The notes beneath the pieces are model-generated. The model was not told the origin of the DNA and did no database searches. It saw only the letters and a list, made by a program, of their open reading frames with translations. From contig NZ_BAGD01000072.1 in assembly GCF_000308635.1 (NCBI RefSeq), positions 1 through 58,048 on the forward strand: 58,048 nt of DNA. Direction: 5' to 3'. How positions within the stretch are numbered: position 1 is the stretch's first letter; each line of letters starts with the position of its first letter. Made by a program: the position numbers and the translations under genes. This stretch comes from Nocardia otitidiscaviarum NBRC 14405. GTDB lineage: Bacteria; Actinomycetota; Actinomycetes; Mycobacteriales; Mycobacteriaceae. Below are positions 25,906 through 35,900 of the stretch, in pieces.

Positions 25906-26796
25906 ATGGCGGGTTCTACCATCCCCCGGAGAGCGTTGGGCCGGATATTGCACCAACTGCGGGTACAAGCCGGGAAGACTCAGCTGGCCGCAGGATTGAT
26001 CATTGATGTTTCACCACAGGTCATCGGCAGAATGGAGGACGGAATACCGGTCAAGGTCAGCGGCGTGCAGGTGAAGGAGCTGCTGAGATGTTATGGGGCG
26101 GAACCGGAAACGGCTGATCAGGCGCTGGCGCTGTTCGAGGAGGTGAAGGCGGCCAAGGGCGACCCACGGGGCGGGTGGTGGCGTGCGTACAAGGATGTGA
26201 CGAGTAGTCATTTCGACCACTACATGAATCTGGAAGAAGCCTGCACCAGGCTGACCACTTTCCAAATGACGCTACTGCCCGGTCTGCTCCAGACCCCCGC
26301 CTACCGCAGGTCGATGATCCTGGTGAAGGAGCCGGGGCGCTCCGCGCTGGATGTCGAGCGGGAGATCGAACTCGGCATTCGCAGGCGCGTGCGCCTCCTG
26401 GAAGACCATGAGTTCGAGATGAATGTGTTTCTGTCCGAAGCGGTCCTGCGGCACCGGGTAGGCGGTCCGGCTGTGATGGCAGAGCAGCTCGGGCATCTGG
26501 CCGATATCGGGCAGTCGCCGAACGTGTCCATCCGGGTCGTGCCGCGTGAGGCCGACGGTTACATCGGGCTGGTGGTCGGACAGTTCACCCTGTTCGAGTT
26601 CCCCGTGCTCCGGCACAGCGGTTTGCAGGAGCCGCCGGTCGTCTTCGTCGAAGTCTTCACCGGTGCGCTGTTCTTCGAGGACTCCGAGATGATCCAGACG
26701 TATCGGACGGCGGTGGCGGACATCGCCGAGGTGGCGTTGGATGAGGGAGATACCAGACAAATGGTTCTCGATTTGGCGAAGGAGTACTCGGCGTGA
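25906..26796 (+). CDS. Helix-turn-helix regulator, Scr1/DUF5753 family
   Basis: A 296-residue regulator. Residues 1-70 are an XRE-like helix-turn-helix (LGRILHQLRVQAGKTQ, VSPQVIGRMEDG), and the rest is the DUF5753 ligand/partner domain, recognisable by YMNLEEACTRLTTFQ, LLPGLLQTPAYRR and SIRVVPREADGYIG. Such proteins are abundant in Streptomyces and Nocardia and act with a DUF397 partner, as here, where the next gene overlaps by four bases. They are related to the WhiJ developmental regulators and to toxin-antitoxin-like pairs. The ATG at 25906 has GAGG upstream. The likely local target is the divergent three-gene group. Confidence 0.92.
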   Translation: MAGSTIPRRALGRILHQLRVQAGKTQLAAGLIIDVSPQVIGRMEDGIPVKVSGVQVKELLRCYGAEPETADQALALFEEVKAAKGDPRGGWWRAYKDVTSSHFDHYMNLEEACTRLTTFQMTLLPGLLQTPAYRRSMILVKEPGRSALDVEREIELGIRRRVRLLEDHEFEMNVFLSEAVLRHRVGGPAVMAEQLGHLADIGQSPNVSIRVVPREADGYIGLVVGQFTLFEFPVLRHSGLQEPPVVFVEVFTGALFFEDSEMIQTYRTAVADIAEVALDEGDTRQMVLDLAKEYSA

Positions 26797-27002
26797 GTGA
26801 TACCCCATCCGCAGTGCGGTGGTTCAAGAGCAGCCATAGCCAGCCTCAGGGTGACTGTGTCGAGACCGCGCACCTTCCGGGGGGTGAGGTCGGGGTGCGC
26901 GACAGTAAGGACACAGCCGGTGCGGTGCTGGTATTCGGCGGTCCCGAGTGGGACGACTTCACCGCGGCCGTCCGGTCGGGTGCGTTCGACCTGCCCGCGT
27001 GA
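26793..27002 (+). CDS. DUF397 small partner protein
   Basis: A 69-residue DUF397 protein with the signature WFKSSHSQPQGDCVE and VRDSKD followed by W-x-x-F-x-x-x-V. It is paired with the upstream Scr1-type regulator; the GTG start overlaps that gene's stop (GTGA). Members of this family are thought to modulate the partner regulator. A strong terminator follows at 27026. Confidence 0.93.
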   Translation: MSDTPSAVRWFKSSHSQPQGDCVETAHLPGGEVGVRDSKDTAGAVLVFGGPEWDDFTAAVRSGAFDLPA

Positions 27003-27025
27003 GGCTGGAACGCAACATCGGCGCG

Positions 27026-27051
27026 GGGGCGTCAGCACATGCTGACGCCCC
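27026..27051 (+). terminator. Hairpin terminator after the Scr1/DUF397 pair
   Basis: GGGGCGTCAGC and GCTGACGCCCC form a perfect 11-base stem with an ACAT loop, 24 bases after the DUF397 stop. Confidence 0.7.
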
Positions 27052-27217
27052 AAGGGAGACGACCACGCAGTAGGTGCTACTTCTTTGCGACGCCAGCCTG
27101 TGGGATGGGTGCCGTCGGCGCGGCGGCCGGGTGGACTCGCGCTGGTCCAGAAGCCATTGCCTCGCGATGCGATTGCGTTGTTTCCCGCCGACAGTGGGCC
27201 TCGCCGACAGTGGGCCT

Positions 27218-27490
27218 CTATGGCGCTGACTCCGTGTCAGTTTCGGTGGGCGGCCGGGCGCGCTGCCGGTAGTTCAGCACTTCGGTGAGGAGAGCGAGGC
27301 GGTGCCGCGATCGTTGTGGGACGACGGTGGCGATCGCTTGGAGCAGGGTGAAGCAGAGCACTGAGATGGCAGCCAGCGCGATCAGGCAGATGGACAGGAA
27401 CTTCGATGTAGTCGCCGCACTAGCCGTAGCCGCCGCGGTCGCGACGGTGAACGTGCCGACGCTCGCGGGGTTCGGCCTGGGCAACCTCAT
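27218..27490 (-). CDS. Small membrane protein coupled to the methyltransferase fusion
   Basis: A 90-residue protein with one or two closely spaced hydrophobic helices (about residues 30-57, FLSICLIALAAISVLCFTLL) and a basic C-terminal tail. Its ATG overlaps the stop of the upstream methyltransferase-fusion gene (ATGA), so the two are translated together. A membrane protein coupled to a DNA-modification-type gene is unexpected and hints at a membrane-linked response. No family recognised. Confidence 0.55.
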   Translation of the reverse strand: MRLPRPNPASVGTFTVATAAATASAATTSKFLSICLIALAAISVLCFTLLQAIATVVPQRSRHRLALLTEVLNYRQRARPPTETDTESAP

Positions 27491-29799
27491 CGGATCTCCA
27501 GGGTTCCGGTGACCAGTCGGTCGACGGCCACGTCTCGGAACTCCTCGGCGGCGTCTGCCGCCGCACGCAGAGCCGCCAGTTGCACATTGAGCGCGCGGGC
27601 TACCGTCCCGAGTGTGCGTTGCTCGATGATGGGCGGCATCGGAAGGGCGACGGAACCGAGCTCAGGAGCGCTCAGCGAGGGGATGCGTTTGCGGTGCGCC
27701 ACTTCTCGCAGCCGGGACATGGTGTTAGGTGCCGAGAGTACCGCGAGCAGATACCAGGGATCGAGTTCGTCCTGATTCCGGATTCTGATTCGGAGCAGAT
27801 TCGTATTGAACACGCGACCCTCCTGGTTCGGTCGCACGATGGCGGGTTCGGTGATCGCTCCGGTGCGAACGATGAGGATATCGTCGGGGAGCAGTCTGAA
27901 CCTGGACAGCGTGTCGGCGTCGCGGTCGGACAGCCGGGGAGCGTCATCGAGGATGATCCGCTGACCGCGAAGGTTCTTCGGCATCACCATCTCCACTCCG
28001 TGCTGGTCGAGGAACTCGATCTCTTGCAGACGTGAGTGGGATGGACCGGCAGTTATCTCGCACACGTCCGTCAACCGGGCTTCGGCGCGATGAGCTGAGG
28101 CCGCTGACAACGTACGAGCCACCCATTCGCGCGTCGAGATCACCGCCGCACCGGCGTCCGCTGCCGCGAGCAGCCGGTCGAGCGCGCGGCGTGTTCGGTC
28201 GAACGTGCCGAGGGCCGGGTCGACGACCTCTCCTTCCTGGCTGTGGCGTCGCTCGAGGGCTTGGCGGACGAAGTCGCCGGGGTGCAGGCGGAAGTCGGCG
28301 TCGCGGATTCTCTCGGCGTCGACCGCAACGGCGTTCCCGCCGTGCGGCAGTGATCGGAGTTCGCCGGTGTGGAGGGCGTCCCGAGCCGCGAAAGCCTGTG
28401 CGATGTGGTCGATGTCGATCAGCGTGCCGTGGGGTGCGCCGGGATCACGCCGCCGCATCGTCCGGGCATCGATGAGCAGCACACGGCGGTTGCCCTTCGG
28501 ACGGGGCGGCTCGAGTATCCACATGATCACGGGGACGCTGGCGACGGGGAAGATGTCGGCGGGCAGCGATATCAGGGCGGCCACGGCGCCCCGGTCGACC
28601 AGGTTTGCGCGAATCTGGCGCTCGTGCGCGTCATTCGAGGCGACTGTCAGCTCGGGCAGTAGGACAACCGCACGCCCGTTCGGTCCAAGCCGGGTCACGG
28701 CGTACTGCAACCAGGCGAAGTTGTCGTTGTGAGCCGGGGGTTCGCCGAACGGCCACATCGTCGTGTCCCAGGCGGGATTCCGGGGTGATCGCTGACCGAA
28801 GTTCGGGTTCGTCACGATCGTGTCGGCATGGTCTGCGGTCGGATGCGTCCACGGGACCGTGTCACCGGTGCGCAGGTGTGCGGCGCGACCGTGCACCGCC
28901 AACCGCATACCGGCCACTCGCACCATCCCCGTGCTTACTCCGACTCCTCGGGCGATCGGTTGGCTGCCCTCGGCCGCGCGGGTCGTGACCGCGTGGAGAA
29001 GCTCACCGCCACGCAGGTAGGGATCGAGTACGGTGCCGGGCGCCCGGTCCTGTGTCGCGAGCGTCGCCATCAGATTCGCCAATGCGGTGGGCGTGATGTA
29101 GTCGCTGCTGTTCCCGACCGCCACCTGGGCCATGCGCTCGAACAGAAGGTCGAAACCTCGCACGCCGAGCTCGGAGCACAGGCCGACGAGCGTGGTCAGC
29201 TCGTCGAATCTCCCCTTGCCGATCGCGGCGAGAGCGGCCTTCGCGCCGGTGGGCAGGTTGTGGCGGCGCAGGGCGTGGTCGATGTGGCGAGCCATGATGT
29301 CGACATAGCGATGCGGTTCGATGCGTCGGACATGGTTCGCGACGTGGATCCTGTCCCACTGATCGGGGGCGCAGGCCCAGGTATAGGCGATAAGCATTGC
29401 CGCTTCGTAGAACTGGTGATCGGGCACACCGTAACCGCGCAACCGCAGGCGGTGCTGTTCGAGTCGTGCGATCCGCGCCCGGATCTCGGCGGGTGCGAGA
29501 GTGGTGTCCCGGGGTTGCGAAACATCCTGTGCCGCAGTGAGATTGTAACGGAATCGATCGCCGTAGGTGGTGCCTGCGGGTTCATCCGGGGCCAGCTGGT
29601 CGGCGGGAATCTCCCGCGTGTCCAACCATGCTTGCCAATCCGATAGGCGATAGCGATTGCGGGCGCCCTCCCGGGCGACCGGCTTCGGGGCGTCCTCGTG
29701 GCGGCGTCGCCAGTTGCTCGGAGTCGAACGTTCCACATCGGAGAGAGCGGCGACCTGGACGAGGGTGAGAAGGTCGGCCTGGTGGGCTGAACCCGGCAT
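27487..29799 (-). CDS. Fused HTH - N6-methyltransferase-like - specificity-domain protein
   Basis: A 770-residue protein. Residues 10-65 look like a small helix-turn-helix (LLTLVQVAALSDVERSTPSNW). Residues 215-480 follow the HsdM/N6-adenine methyltransferase fold, but the motifs are unusual: motif I reads D259-P-Y-L-R-G-G rather than DPxxGxxG, and the catalytic motif IV reads N331-P-N-F instead of NPPF/Y. Residues about 570-760 resemble one HsdS target-recognition domain (LPDDILIVRTG, WYLLAVLSAPNTMSRLR, LPMPPIIEQRTLG). The ATG at 29799 has GAGG upstream. It is divergent from a complete hsdMSR operon and coupled to a small membrane protein. It could be an altered methyltransferase, a DNA reader that no longer methylates, or a regulator. 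Confidence 0.8.
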   Translation of the reverse strand: MPGSAHQADLLTLVQVAALSDVERSTPSNWRRRHEDAPKPVAREGARNRYRLSDWQAWLDTREIPADQLAPDEPAGTTYGDRFRYNLTAAQDVSQPRDTTLAPAEIRARIARLEQHRLRLRGYGVPDHQFYEAAMLIAYTWACAPDQWDRIHVANHVRRIEPHRYVDIMARHIDHALRRHNLPTGAKAALAAIGKGRFDELTTLVGLCSELGVRGFDLLFERMAQVAVGNSSDYITPTALANLMATLATQDRAPGTVLDPYLRGGELLHAVTTRAAEGSQPIARGVGVSTGMVRVAGMRLAVHGRAAHLRTGDTVPWTHPTADHADTIVTNPNFGQRSPRNPAWDTTMWPFGEPPAHNDNFAWLQYAVTRLGPNGRAVVLLPELTVASNDAHERQIRANLVDRGAVAALISLPADIFPVASVPVIMWILEPPRPKGNRRVLLIDARTMRRRDPGAPHGTLIDIDHIAQAFAARDALHTGELRSLPHGGNAVAVDAERIRDADFRLHPGDFVRQALERRHSQEGEVVDPALGTFDRTRRALDRLLAAADAGAAVISTREWVARTLSAASAHRAEARLTDVCEITAGPSHSRLQEIEFLDQHGVEMVMPKNLRGQRIILDDAPRLSDRDADTLSRFRLLPDDILIVRTGAITEPAIVRPNQEGRVFNTNLLRIRIRNQDELDPWYLLAVLSAPNTMSRLREVAHRKRIPSLSAPELGSVALPMPPIIEQRTLGTVARALNVQLAALRAAADAAEEFRDVAVDRLVTGTLEIR

Positions 29800-30117
29800 T
29801 GTTGCCTCACAGTGCTGGTGGATCACGGACGGCTGCGTTGTTCGAAATCGTATGGTGATCGTGAAGGCATCCGCAATGATGACAGCTGTCATGACCATTC
29901 AGTCGATGGCGGGTCGGAGGAGGCGAATCGGCTGCGTTTCACCTGCTAAACGCGGAATGATCAGCGGAAACACTCGGTCACGGCGGGCGGACGCCACCTA
30001 GTGCAGGCAACTGCGCACTGTCAGTACTCGTAACAGTGTTCGCGGCGGGGTGGGTTCCTGGAAGCGGGCGACTATGCAGCGCTGCTATCGAACCGGTGAA
30101 CAAGACGGAGAACGTCG
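29800..30117. other. Divergent promoter region of the restriction island
   Basis: These 318 bases separate the methyltransferase fusion (minus) from hsdM (plus). They contain a 14-base perfect palindrome at 29879-29892 and a second inverted repeat, CACTGT at 30016-30021 with ACAGTG at 30033-30038. No gene is seen. AT content is higher than in flanking coding DNA. Confidence 0.5.
29879..29892. promoter_or_regulatory. 14-base palindrome, candidate operator
   Basis: ATGACAGCTGTCAT is a perfect palindrome 80 bases upstream of the methyltransferase-fusion start, in the divergent promoter. Restriction-modification loci often use such sites for a controller protein or for methylation-sensitive control; the HTH of the fusion protein is one candidate binder. 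Confidence 0.4.
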
Positions 30118-31671
30118 GTGCGGTCGGATAACCTCTCAGGCATGATCACTGGGGAACTGCGGAGCAGGATCGACCGGCTGTGGGATGCCTTCTGGTCGAG
30201 TGGAATCTCGAATCCGCTGGAGGTGATCGAGCAGGTCACCTATCTGATGTTCCTGAAGCGGCTCGATGAGTTGCAGACGGCCAAGGAGCGGCAGGCGCAC
30301 TTCACCGGGGAACCGATCGAGAATCCGATCTACGTCAAGCACGACGACCCCGAGCGGGACACCGACCACCTCCGGTGGTCGGTGTTCAAGGAGTTGGGGC
30401 CGGACACCATGCTCGCGACCGTTCGCGACGAGGTGTTCCCGTGGCTGCGCACCGCGGGCGGGGAGGAATCCACCTACGCCCACCACATGAAGGACGCGCG
30501 CTTCACCATCCCCACCGCGAACCTGCTCACCCGCGCGGTCGACATGCTCGACGACATGACCCTCGGCGAGGGCGACACCAAGGGCGACCTGTACGAGTAC
30601 ATGCTCTCCAAGATCGCCACCGCCGGTCAGAACGGGCAGTTCCGTACTCCGCGCCACATCATCGAACTCATGGTGGAGATGATGGCTCCCGGTCCGAAGG
30701 ACGAGATCTGTGACCCGGCCTGCGGCACAGCGGGCTTCCTGGTCGGCGCGGCCGAATACCTCAAGCGCACCCACCCGACTGTGCTCACCGACGATGCACA
30801 GCGGAATCACTTCCACGCCAGCATGTTCCACGGTTTCGATTTCGACTCCACCATGCTGCGCATCGCCAGCATGAACATGCTCATGCACGAGATCGAGCAG
30901 CCCGACATCCGCTACCGCGACTCGCTGGCGCAGACGGTTTCGGTTGAGGCCGAGAAGTATTCGATGATCCTGGCCAACCCGCCGTTCGCCGGCAGCCTCG
31001 ACTACGAGACCACCGCCAAGGATCTGCTCCAGGTCGTCAAGACCAAGAAGACCGAGCTGCTGTTCCTGGCGCTGTTCCTGCGGCTCCTCAAGCCCGGCGG
31101 CCGGGCGGCGGTCATCGTGCCCGACGGCGTGCTGTTCGGATCGACCAAGGCGCACAAGGAACTTCGCAAGATCCTCGTCGACGAGCACGGGCTCGACGCG
31201 GTAGTGAAACTGCCCTCCGGTGTGTTCAAGCCGTACGCGGGCGTGTCCACCGCCATCCTGTTCTTCACCAAAGGTGACGCCACGGACAAAGTGTGGTTCT
31301 ACGAGGTCACCGCCGACGGCTTCAGCCTCGACGACAAGCGCACCGCGCTGCTGCCCGAGGACAAACTCGGCGTCGTCCCTCGAACCCCGCTGGCCGCCGA
31401 GGAACACGCCAAGAACAACCTCCCCGACGTGCTGGCCCGGTGGAACCGCCGCCACGCCGACGAAGGCGAACGCGCCCGCACCGAACAGAGCTTCTGCGTG
31501 CCCAAGGCCGACATCGCCGCCCAGGATTACGACCTGTCGCTCAACCGGTACAAGGAGATCGTCCACGAGGAGGTCGAGCATCGGCCGCCGCTGGACATCA
31601 TCGATGAGTTGGAACAGATCGAGGCGGAGATTCAGCAGGGGATGTCGGAGTTGAAGGGGATGCTGGGATGA
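30118..31671 (+). CDS. hsdM: Type I restriction enzyme, methyltransferase subunit HsdM
   Basis: A 517-residue N6-adenine methyltransferase subunit of a type I system. The N-terminal HsdM_N domain begins ITGELRSRIDRLWDAFW. The SAM motif is intact (DPACGTAGFL) and the catalytic motif is NPPF in LANPPFAGSL. With HsdS it methylates the host recognition site; with HsdR it forms the restriction complex. The GTG at 30118 is used because CGGAG lies seven bases upstream; an ATG at 30142 fits the common family N-terminus equally well. It overlaps hsdS by four bases (ATGA). Confidence 0.95.
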   Translation: MRSDNLSGMITGELRSRIDRLWDAFWSSGISNPLEVIEQVTYLMFLKRLDELQTAKERQAHFTGEPIENPIYVKHDDPERDTDHLRWSVFKELGPDTMLATVRDEVFPWLRTAGGEESTYAHHMKDARFTIPTANLLTRAVDMLDDMTLGEGDTKGDLYEYMLSKIATAGQNGQFRTPRHIIELMVEMMAPGPKDEICDPACGTAGFLVGAAEYLKRTHPTVLTDDAQRNHFHASMFHGFDFDSTMLRIASMNMLMHEIEQPDIRYRDSLAQTVSVEAEKYSMILANPPFAGSLDYETTAKDLLQVVKTKKTELLFLALFLRLLKPGGRAAVIVPDGVLFGSTKAHKELRKILVDEHGLDAVVKLPSGVFKPYAGVSTAILFFTKGDATDKVWFYEVTADGFSLDDKRTALLPEDKLGVVPRTPLAAEEHAKNNLPDVLARWNRRHADEGERARTEQSFCVPKADIAAQDYDLSLNRYKEIVHEEVEHRPPLDIIDELEQIEAEIQQGMSELKGMLG

Positions 31672-32882
31672 CAACCGTTCCGACTGTGTCGCTCGGGAGC
31701 ATCACTGAAATACGTTCAGGCATTGGTTTTCCAGTTGAACTTCAAGGTAAAGTTCGCGGGAAGTATCCATTTGCTAAAGTGGGTGATATTTCGCGAACTG
31801 CACGGTCGGGTAGTGCGTGGATATATTCGGCCGCCAATTATGTCGATGATGCAGACTTATCGATGCTGCGAGCCAAGATTGTTCCGAGGGGGGCGGTCGT
31901 GTTCGCAAAGATTGGTGAAGCTATTCAGCAGAATCTGAGGGTGCTCACAGCGTCCGAATTTCTGGTTGACAACAATGTATTCGCGGTCATTCCGCAACCA
32001 TCGGTTGATGAGAAGTATCTTTACCATTTCCTGAGGTCGATCGACCTCTATCCGATGGCATCATCCACCACAGTGCCTTCCATAAGGAAAACGGAACTAG
32101 CCAAACTTCCAGTTCCTTTGCCGTCACATTCTGAGCAGCAGCGGATTGCGGAGGTGCTGGATCGGGTGGATGCGCTGCGGGAGAAGCGGCGGCAGGCCAT
32201 CGCCCTCCTCGACGACCTCGCTCAATCCATCTTTCTCGACATGTTCGGCGATCCAAGACTGAATCCCAGCGGGTGGCAAGAGGCCCTCCTGTCGGATGTC
32301 GTTTCAGAATTTCGCTATGGGACGTCGAATAAATCGGAGGGCATGGGTTTCCCTGCGCTTCGAATTCCAAACGTCGTGGGAGGGGCGCTGAATCTGACCG
32401 AATTGAAGAATGTTCCTGTGACCGACAAAGAGCTGGAACGACTCCGCCTTCAGGAGGGTGACCTTCTGTTTGTGAGAACCAATGGAAATCCAGATTACGT
32501 AGGTCGATGTGCGATTTTCTCTCAAAGTGTTGTTGAAAAGTCTGGACTGGATTCCCGCAATGTAATCTATGCCTCATATCTGATCCGCGCAAGGCTGAAC
32601 ATCAAGGAGGCTGATCCGATATTTTTGCGAGAATTCTTGACGAGCTCATTCGGGCGTGCCAAGCTGCGCGAGAATGGGAAAACTTCTGCTGGACAGTACA
32701 ATATAAATATCGATGGATTGGGTAAAGTTCCGATATTTCTCCCGCCGGTATCTCGCCAGCAAGAATTTGCCGCCAGGTTGACGGCACTGGATTCCCGTCG
32801 GCGAACTCAGCGGTGTCACCTCGCCGAACTCGACGCCCTCTTCGCCTCCCTACAATCCCGCGCCTTCCGTGGCGAGCTGTGA
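31668..32882 (+). CDS. hsdS: Type I restriction enzyme, specificity subunit HsdS
   Basis: A 404-residue specificity subunit with two target-recognition domains (about 1-150 and 205-375) separated by conserved helical spacers (SEQQRIAEVLDRVDALREKRRQ and QQEFAARLTALDSRRRTQ, each part of the coiled-coil arms). Each domain should read one half of a split DNA site. Base composition falls sharply compared with hsdM and hsdR, mainly in the recognition domains, as is usual for genes whose domains are exchanged by recombination. The site cannot be predicted from sequence. Confidence 0.93.
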   Translation: MTTVPTVSLGSITEIRSGIGFPVELQGKVRGKYPFAKVGDISRTARSGSAWIYSAANYVDDADLSMLRAKIVPRGAVVFAKIGEAIQQNLRVLTASEFLVDNNVFAVIPQPSVDEKYLYHFLRSIDLYPMASSTTVPSIRKTELAKLPVPLPSHSEQQRIAEVLDRVDALREKRRQAIALLDDLAQSIFLDMFGDPRLNPSGWQEALLSDVVSEFRYGTSNKSEGMGFPALRIPNVVGGALNLTELKNVPVTDKELERLRLQEGDLLFVRTNGNPDYVGRCAIFSQSVVEKSGLDSRNVIYASYLIRARLNIKEADPIFLREFLTSSFGRAKLRENGKTSAGQYNINIDGLGKVPIFLPPVSRQQEFAARLTALDSRRRTQRCHLAELDALFASLQSRAFRGEL

Positions 32883-32920
32883 CATCATGAGCTGAAAGAT
32901 CTTGTGAGGAGGGGCTTTTC

Positions 32921-35900
32921 ATGACGACCGCCAGCAACTTCGCTTTTCTGCGCACCGAGTGGCCCGAGCTGTTCGAGGAGGCCGTGCGGGCGGAGCGGCT
33001 GGCGGTGGCGGATCCGAGGGTGGCGTGCTTCTGGGCGCGGCGGGGGCTCGAGCTGGCGGTGGATTGGCTGTTTCAGATGGATGGGTCGTTGCGGCGGCCG
33101 TATCGGAACGAGCTGGCGGCGCTGATCAGTGAGCCGACCTTGCGGCATGTCGCGGGGGCGAAGATCTGCGCGAAGATGGATGTGATTCGGCGGCAGGGGA
33201 ATATCGCCGTGCATCGGCGGACGCCGGTGACGGCGCAGGACGCCATGACGGCTGTCGCAGAGCTGTTTCACGTCATGTTCTGGGTGGCGCGCACGTACGC
33301 GCTCGATCCGGCGCACACACCGGCCGACGGGTTGGGGTTCGATCAGGCGCTGATTCCGAAGCCGGTCCCGGCGGAGGTGCGGCGGCGCAAGCAGGCCGAG
33401 ATTCAGCAGATGGCGGCCGAGTTCGAGGCGCAGCGACAAGCCCTGGCCGAGACGCGGGCCAAGAGCAAGGAGTACGAGGAGGAGCTGGAGCGGCTACGTG
33501 CCGAGGTGAAGGCGGCCAAGGCCGTGAACGCCGCGGTCGCGGATCACCACGACTACAACGAGGCCGAGACTCGCACGAACCTCATCGATATGATGTTGAA
33601 GGAGGCCGGGTGGACTCTCAGCGGTGCGAACGATCGCGAGTACAAGGTCACGGGCATGCCGACTCCCAGCGGTGCCGGGCACGTGGATTATGTGCTGTGG
33701 GATGACAACGGCAAGCCGCTCGGTGTGGTCGAGGCCAAGCGCACCACCAAGAGCGTCGAGGCCGGTAAGCATCAAGCGCAGCTGTACGCGGACGCGCTGG
33801 AGAAGCAGCACGGTCAGCGGCCGGTGATCTTCTACACCAACGGCTACGACACCGAGATCTGGGACGACACCTTCTATCCGTCGCGACCGGTATCAGGGTT
33901 CTACACCAAAGACCAGCTGCGCCTGCTGGTTCAGCGTCGCGCGGGCCGGAAGACGTTGGGCAGCACCAAGATCAATGAGGCGATCGCGGGGCGGCACTAT
34001 CAGAGCCGGGCGATCCGGCGGATCGGCACGCACTTCGAGGAGGACAAGCAGCGGCAGGCGCTGCTGGTGATGGCGACCGGAACCGGCAAGACGCGCACCG
34101 TGATCGCGCTGGTCGATCAGCTCATCCGCGCCGGATGGGTGAAGCGGGTGCTGTTCCTCGCCGATCGGCAGGTACTGGTCAATCAGGCCGTCAACGCGTT
34201 CAAGGAGCATCTGCCGGGTGTACCGACGGTGAACCTGCTGACGGAGAAGAAGACCGACGCCCGCGTCTACGTCTCCACGTATCCGACCATGCTGAACCTC
34301 ATCAACGAGTTGGATGACAAGGAGGAGCGGCGTTTCGGGCCGGGCTACTTCGATCTGGTCATCATCGACGAGGCGCATCGTTCTGTGTATCAGAAGTATG
34401 GCGCGATCTTCGATCACTTCGATTCGCTGCTGGTCGGTTTGACGGCGACGCCGAAGGACGAGATCGACCGCAACACCTACCGGCTGTTCGGGCTCGAGGA
34501 CGGAGTGCCGACCGACTCCTATGACCTGGAACAGGCTGTCGCCGAGGGATATCTGGTGCCGCCGACCGCCATCTCGGTGCCGCTGAAGTTCCAGCTGCAC
34601 GGCATCAGGTACGACGACCTGTCCGAATCGGAGAAGGACAAGTGGGATGAACTCGAATGGGATGAGGACGCCGGTGTCCCGGAGGAGATCCTCGCCGATG
34701 ATCTGAACCGCTTCCTGTTCAACGCCGACACCGTGGACAAGATGTTGCAGGCGTTGATGGCGACCGGCGGCCGGGTCGACGATGGCGAACGGCTCGGCAA
34801 GACGATCATCTTCGCCCGCAACCAGAAGCACGCGAAACTCATCGTCGACCGCTTCGACGCGCTGTTCCCCGAGTTCAAGGGCGAGCACACGAAGCTGATC
34901 ACCAATGAGGTCAGCCACGCGCAGTCGCTCATCGAACAGTTCGAGAAGCCCGACAGCGCGCTGCGCATCGCCGTGTCGGTGGACATGCTCGACACCGGCC
35001 TCGACGTGCCCGCGGTGCTGAACCTGGTGTTCGCGAAACTGGTGCGTTCCAAGACCAAGTACTGGCAGATGATCGGTCGCGGAACCCGCCTGTGCCCCAA
35101 TCTGTTCGGTCCCGACAAGGACAAGTCCACCTTCGGTGTCTTCGACCTGTGCCAGAACATCGAGTACTTCAACCAGGACATCGCCGCCGCGGAAGCCCGT
35201 GTGCAGCCGTCGATGAGTCAGCGGCTGTTCAACGCTCGCGTCGACCTGCTCGCCTATCTCGACGAACTACAGCAACCCGGCCGACGTCCCGCCGAGATCG
35301 GCGAGAATGACCCGGCATCGAATCTCGACCTGCGCTGGCAGGTCGCCGACCGGCTGCATGTCGAAGTGGCGAATATGAACCCGCAGAATGTGGAGGTTCG
35401 CCACAAGCTGCGCCAGGTGGAGGAATTCAGCGAGCCGACACGGTGGGAAGTGCAGTTCACCTCGGGTGTGCGCGTCAGTTTGGCCCAGATCTCCGGCCTG
35501 CCCACCGAATTCAAGGAGTCGGAGAACAGCCCGCAGGCCAAGCGGTTCGACTATCTGGTGTTGCGGTTGCAGCTGGCGACGCTGACCGCCGACCCGAGCT
35601 TCACGACGCTGCGTGAGCAGGTGCAGGAGATCGCCTCCTACCTGCTGGACCCCACGTTACAGAGCATCACCGCCATCAAGGCGCAGTACGAGCTTATCGA
35701 AGACGTGGCCGGTGACTCCTGGTGGGAGGACGTCACGCTGCCGATGCTGGAAACCATGCGCCGTCGGCTCCGCGGCCTGGTGAAGAACATTCGGCCCAAG
35801 AGCGGTCAGAATCCGCTCTACACCGACTTCGAGGACGAGCTCGGCGACATCACCGTGACCGAGATCAAGGGCGTGCCCGGCGGCGGAAAGGGCATGGCGC

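Noticed and set aside
30136..31674. 512-codon minus-strand frame opposite hsdM
   Set aside because: Mirror of hsdM with repetitive Val/Glu/His content; no ribosome site or family features.
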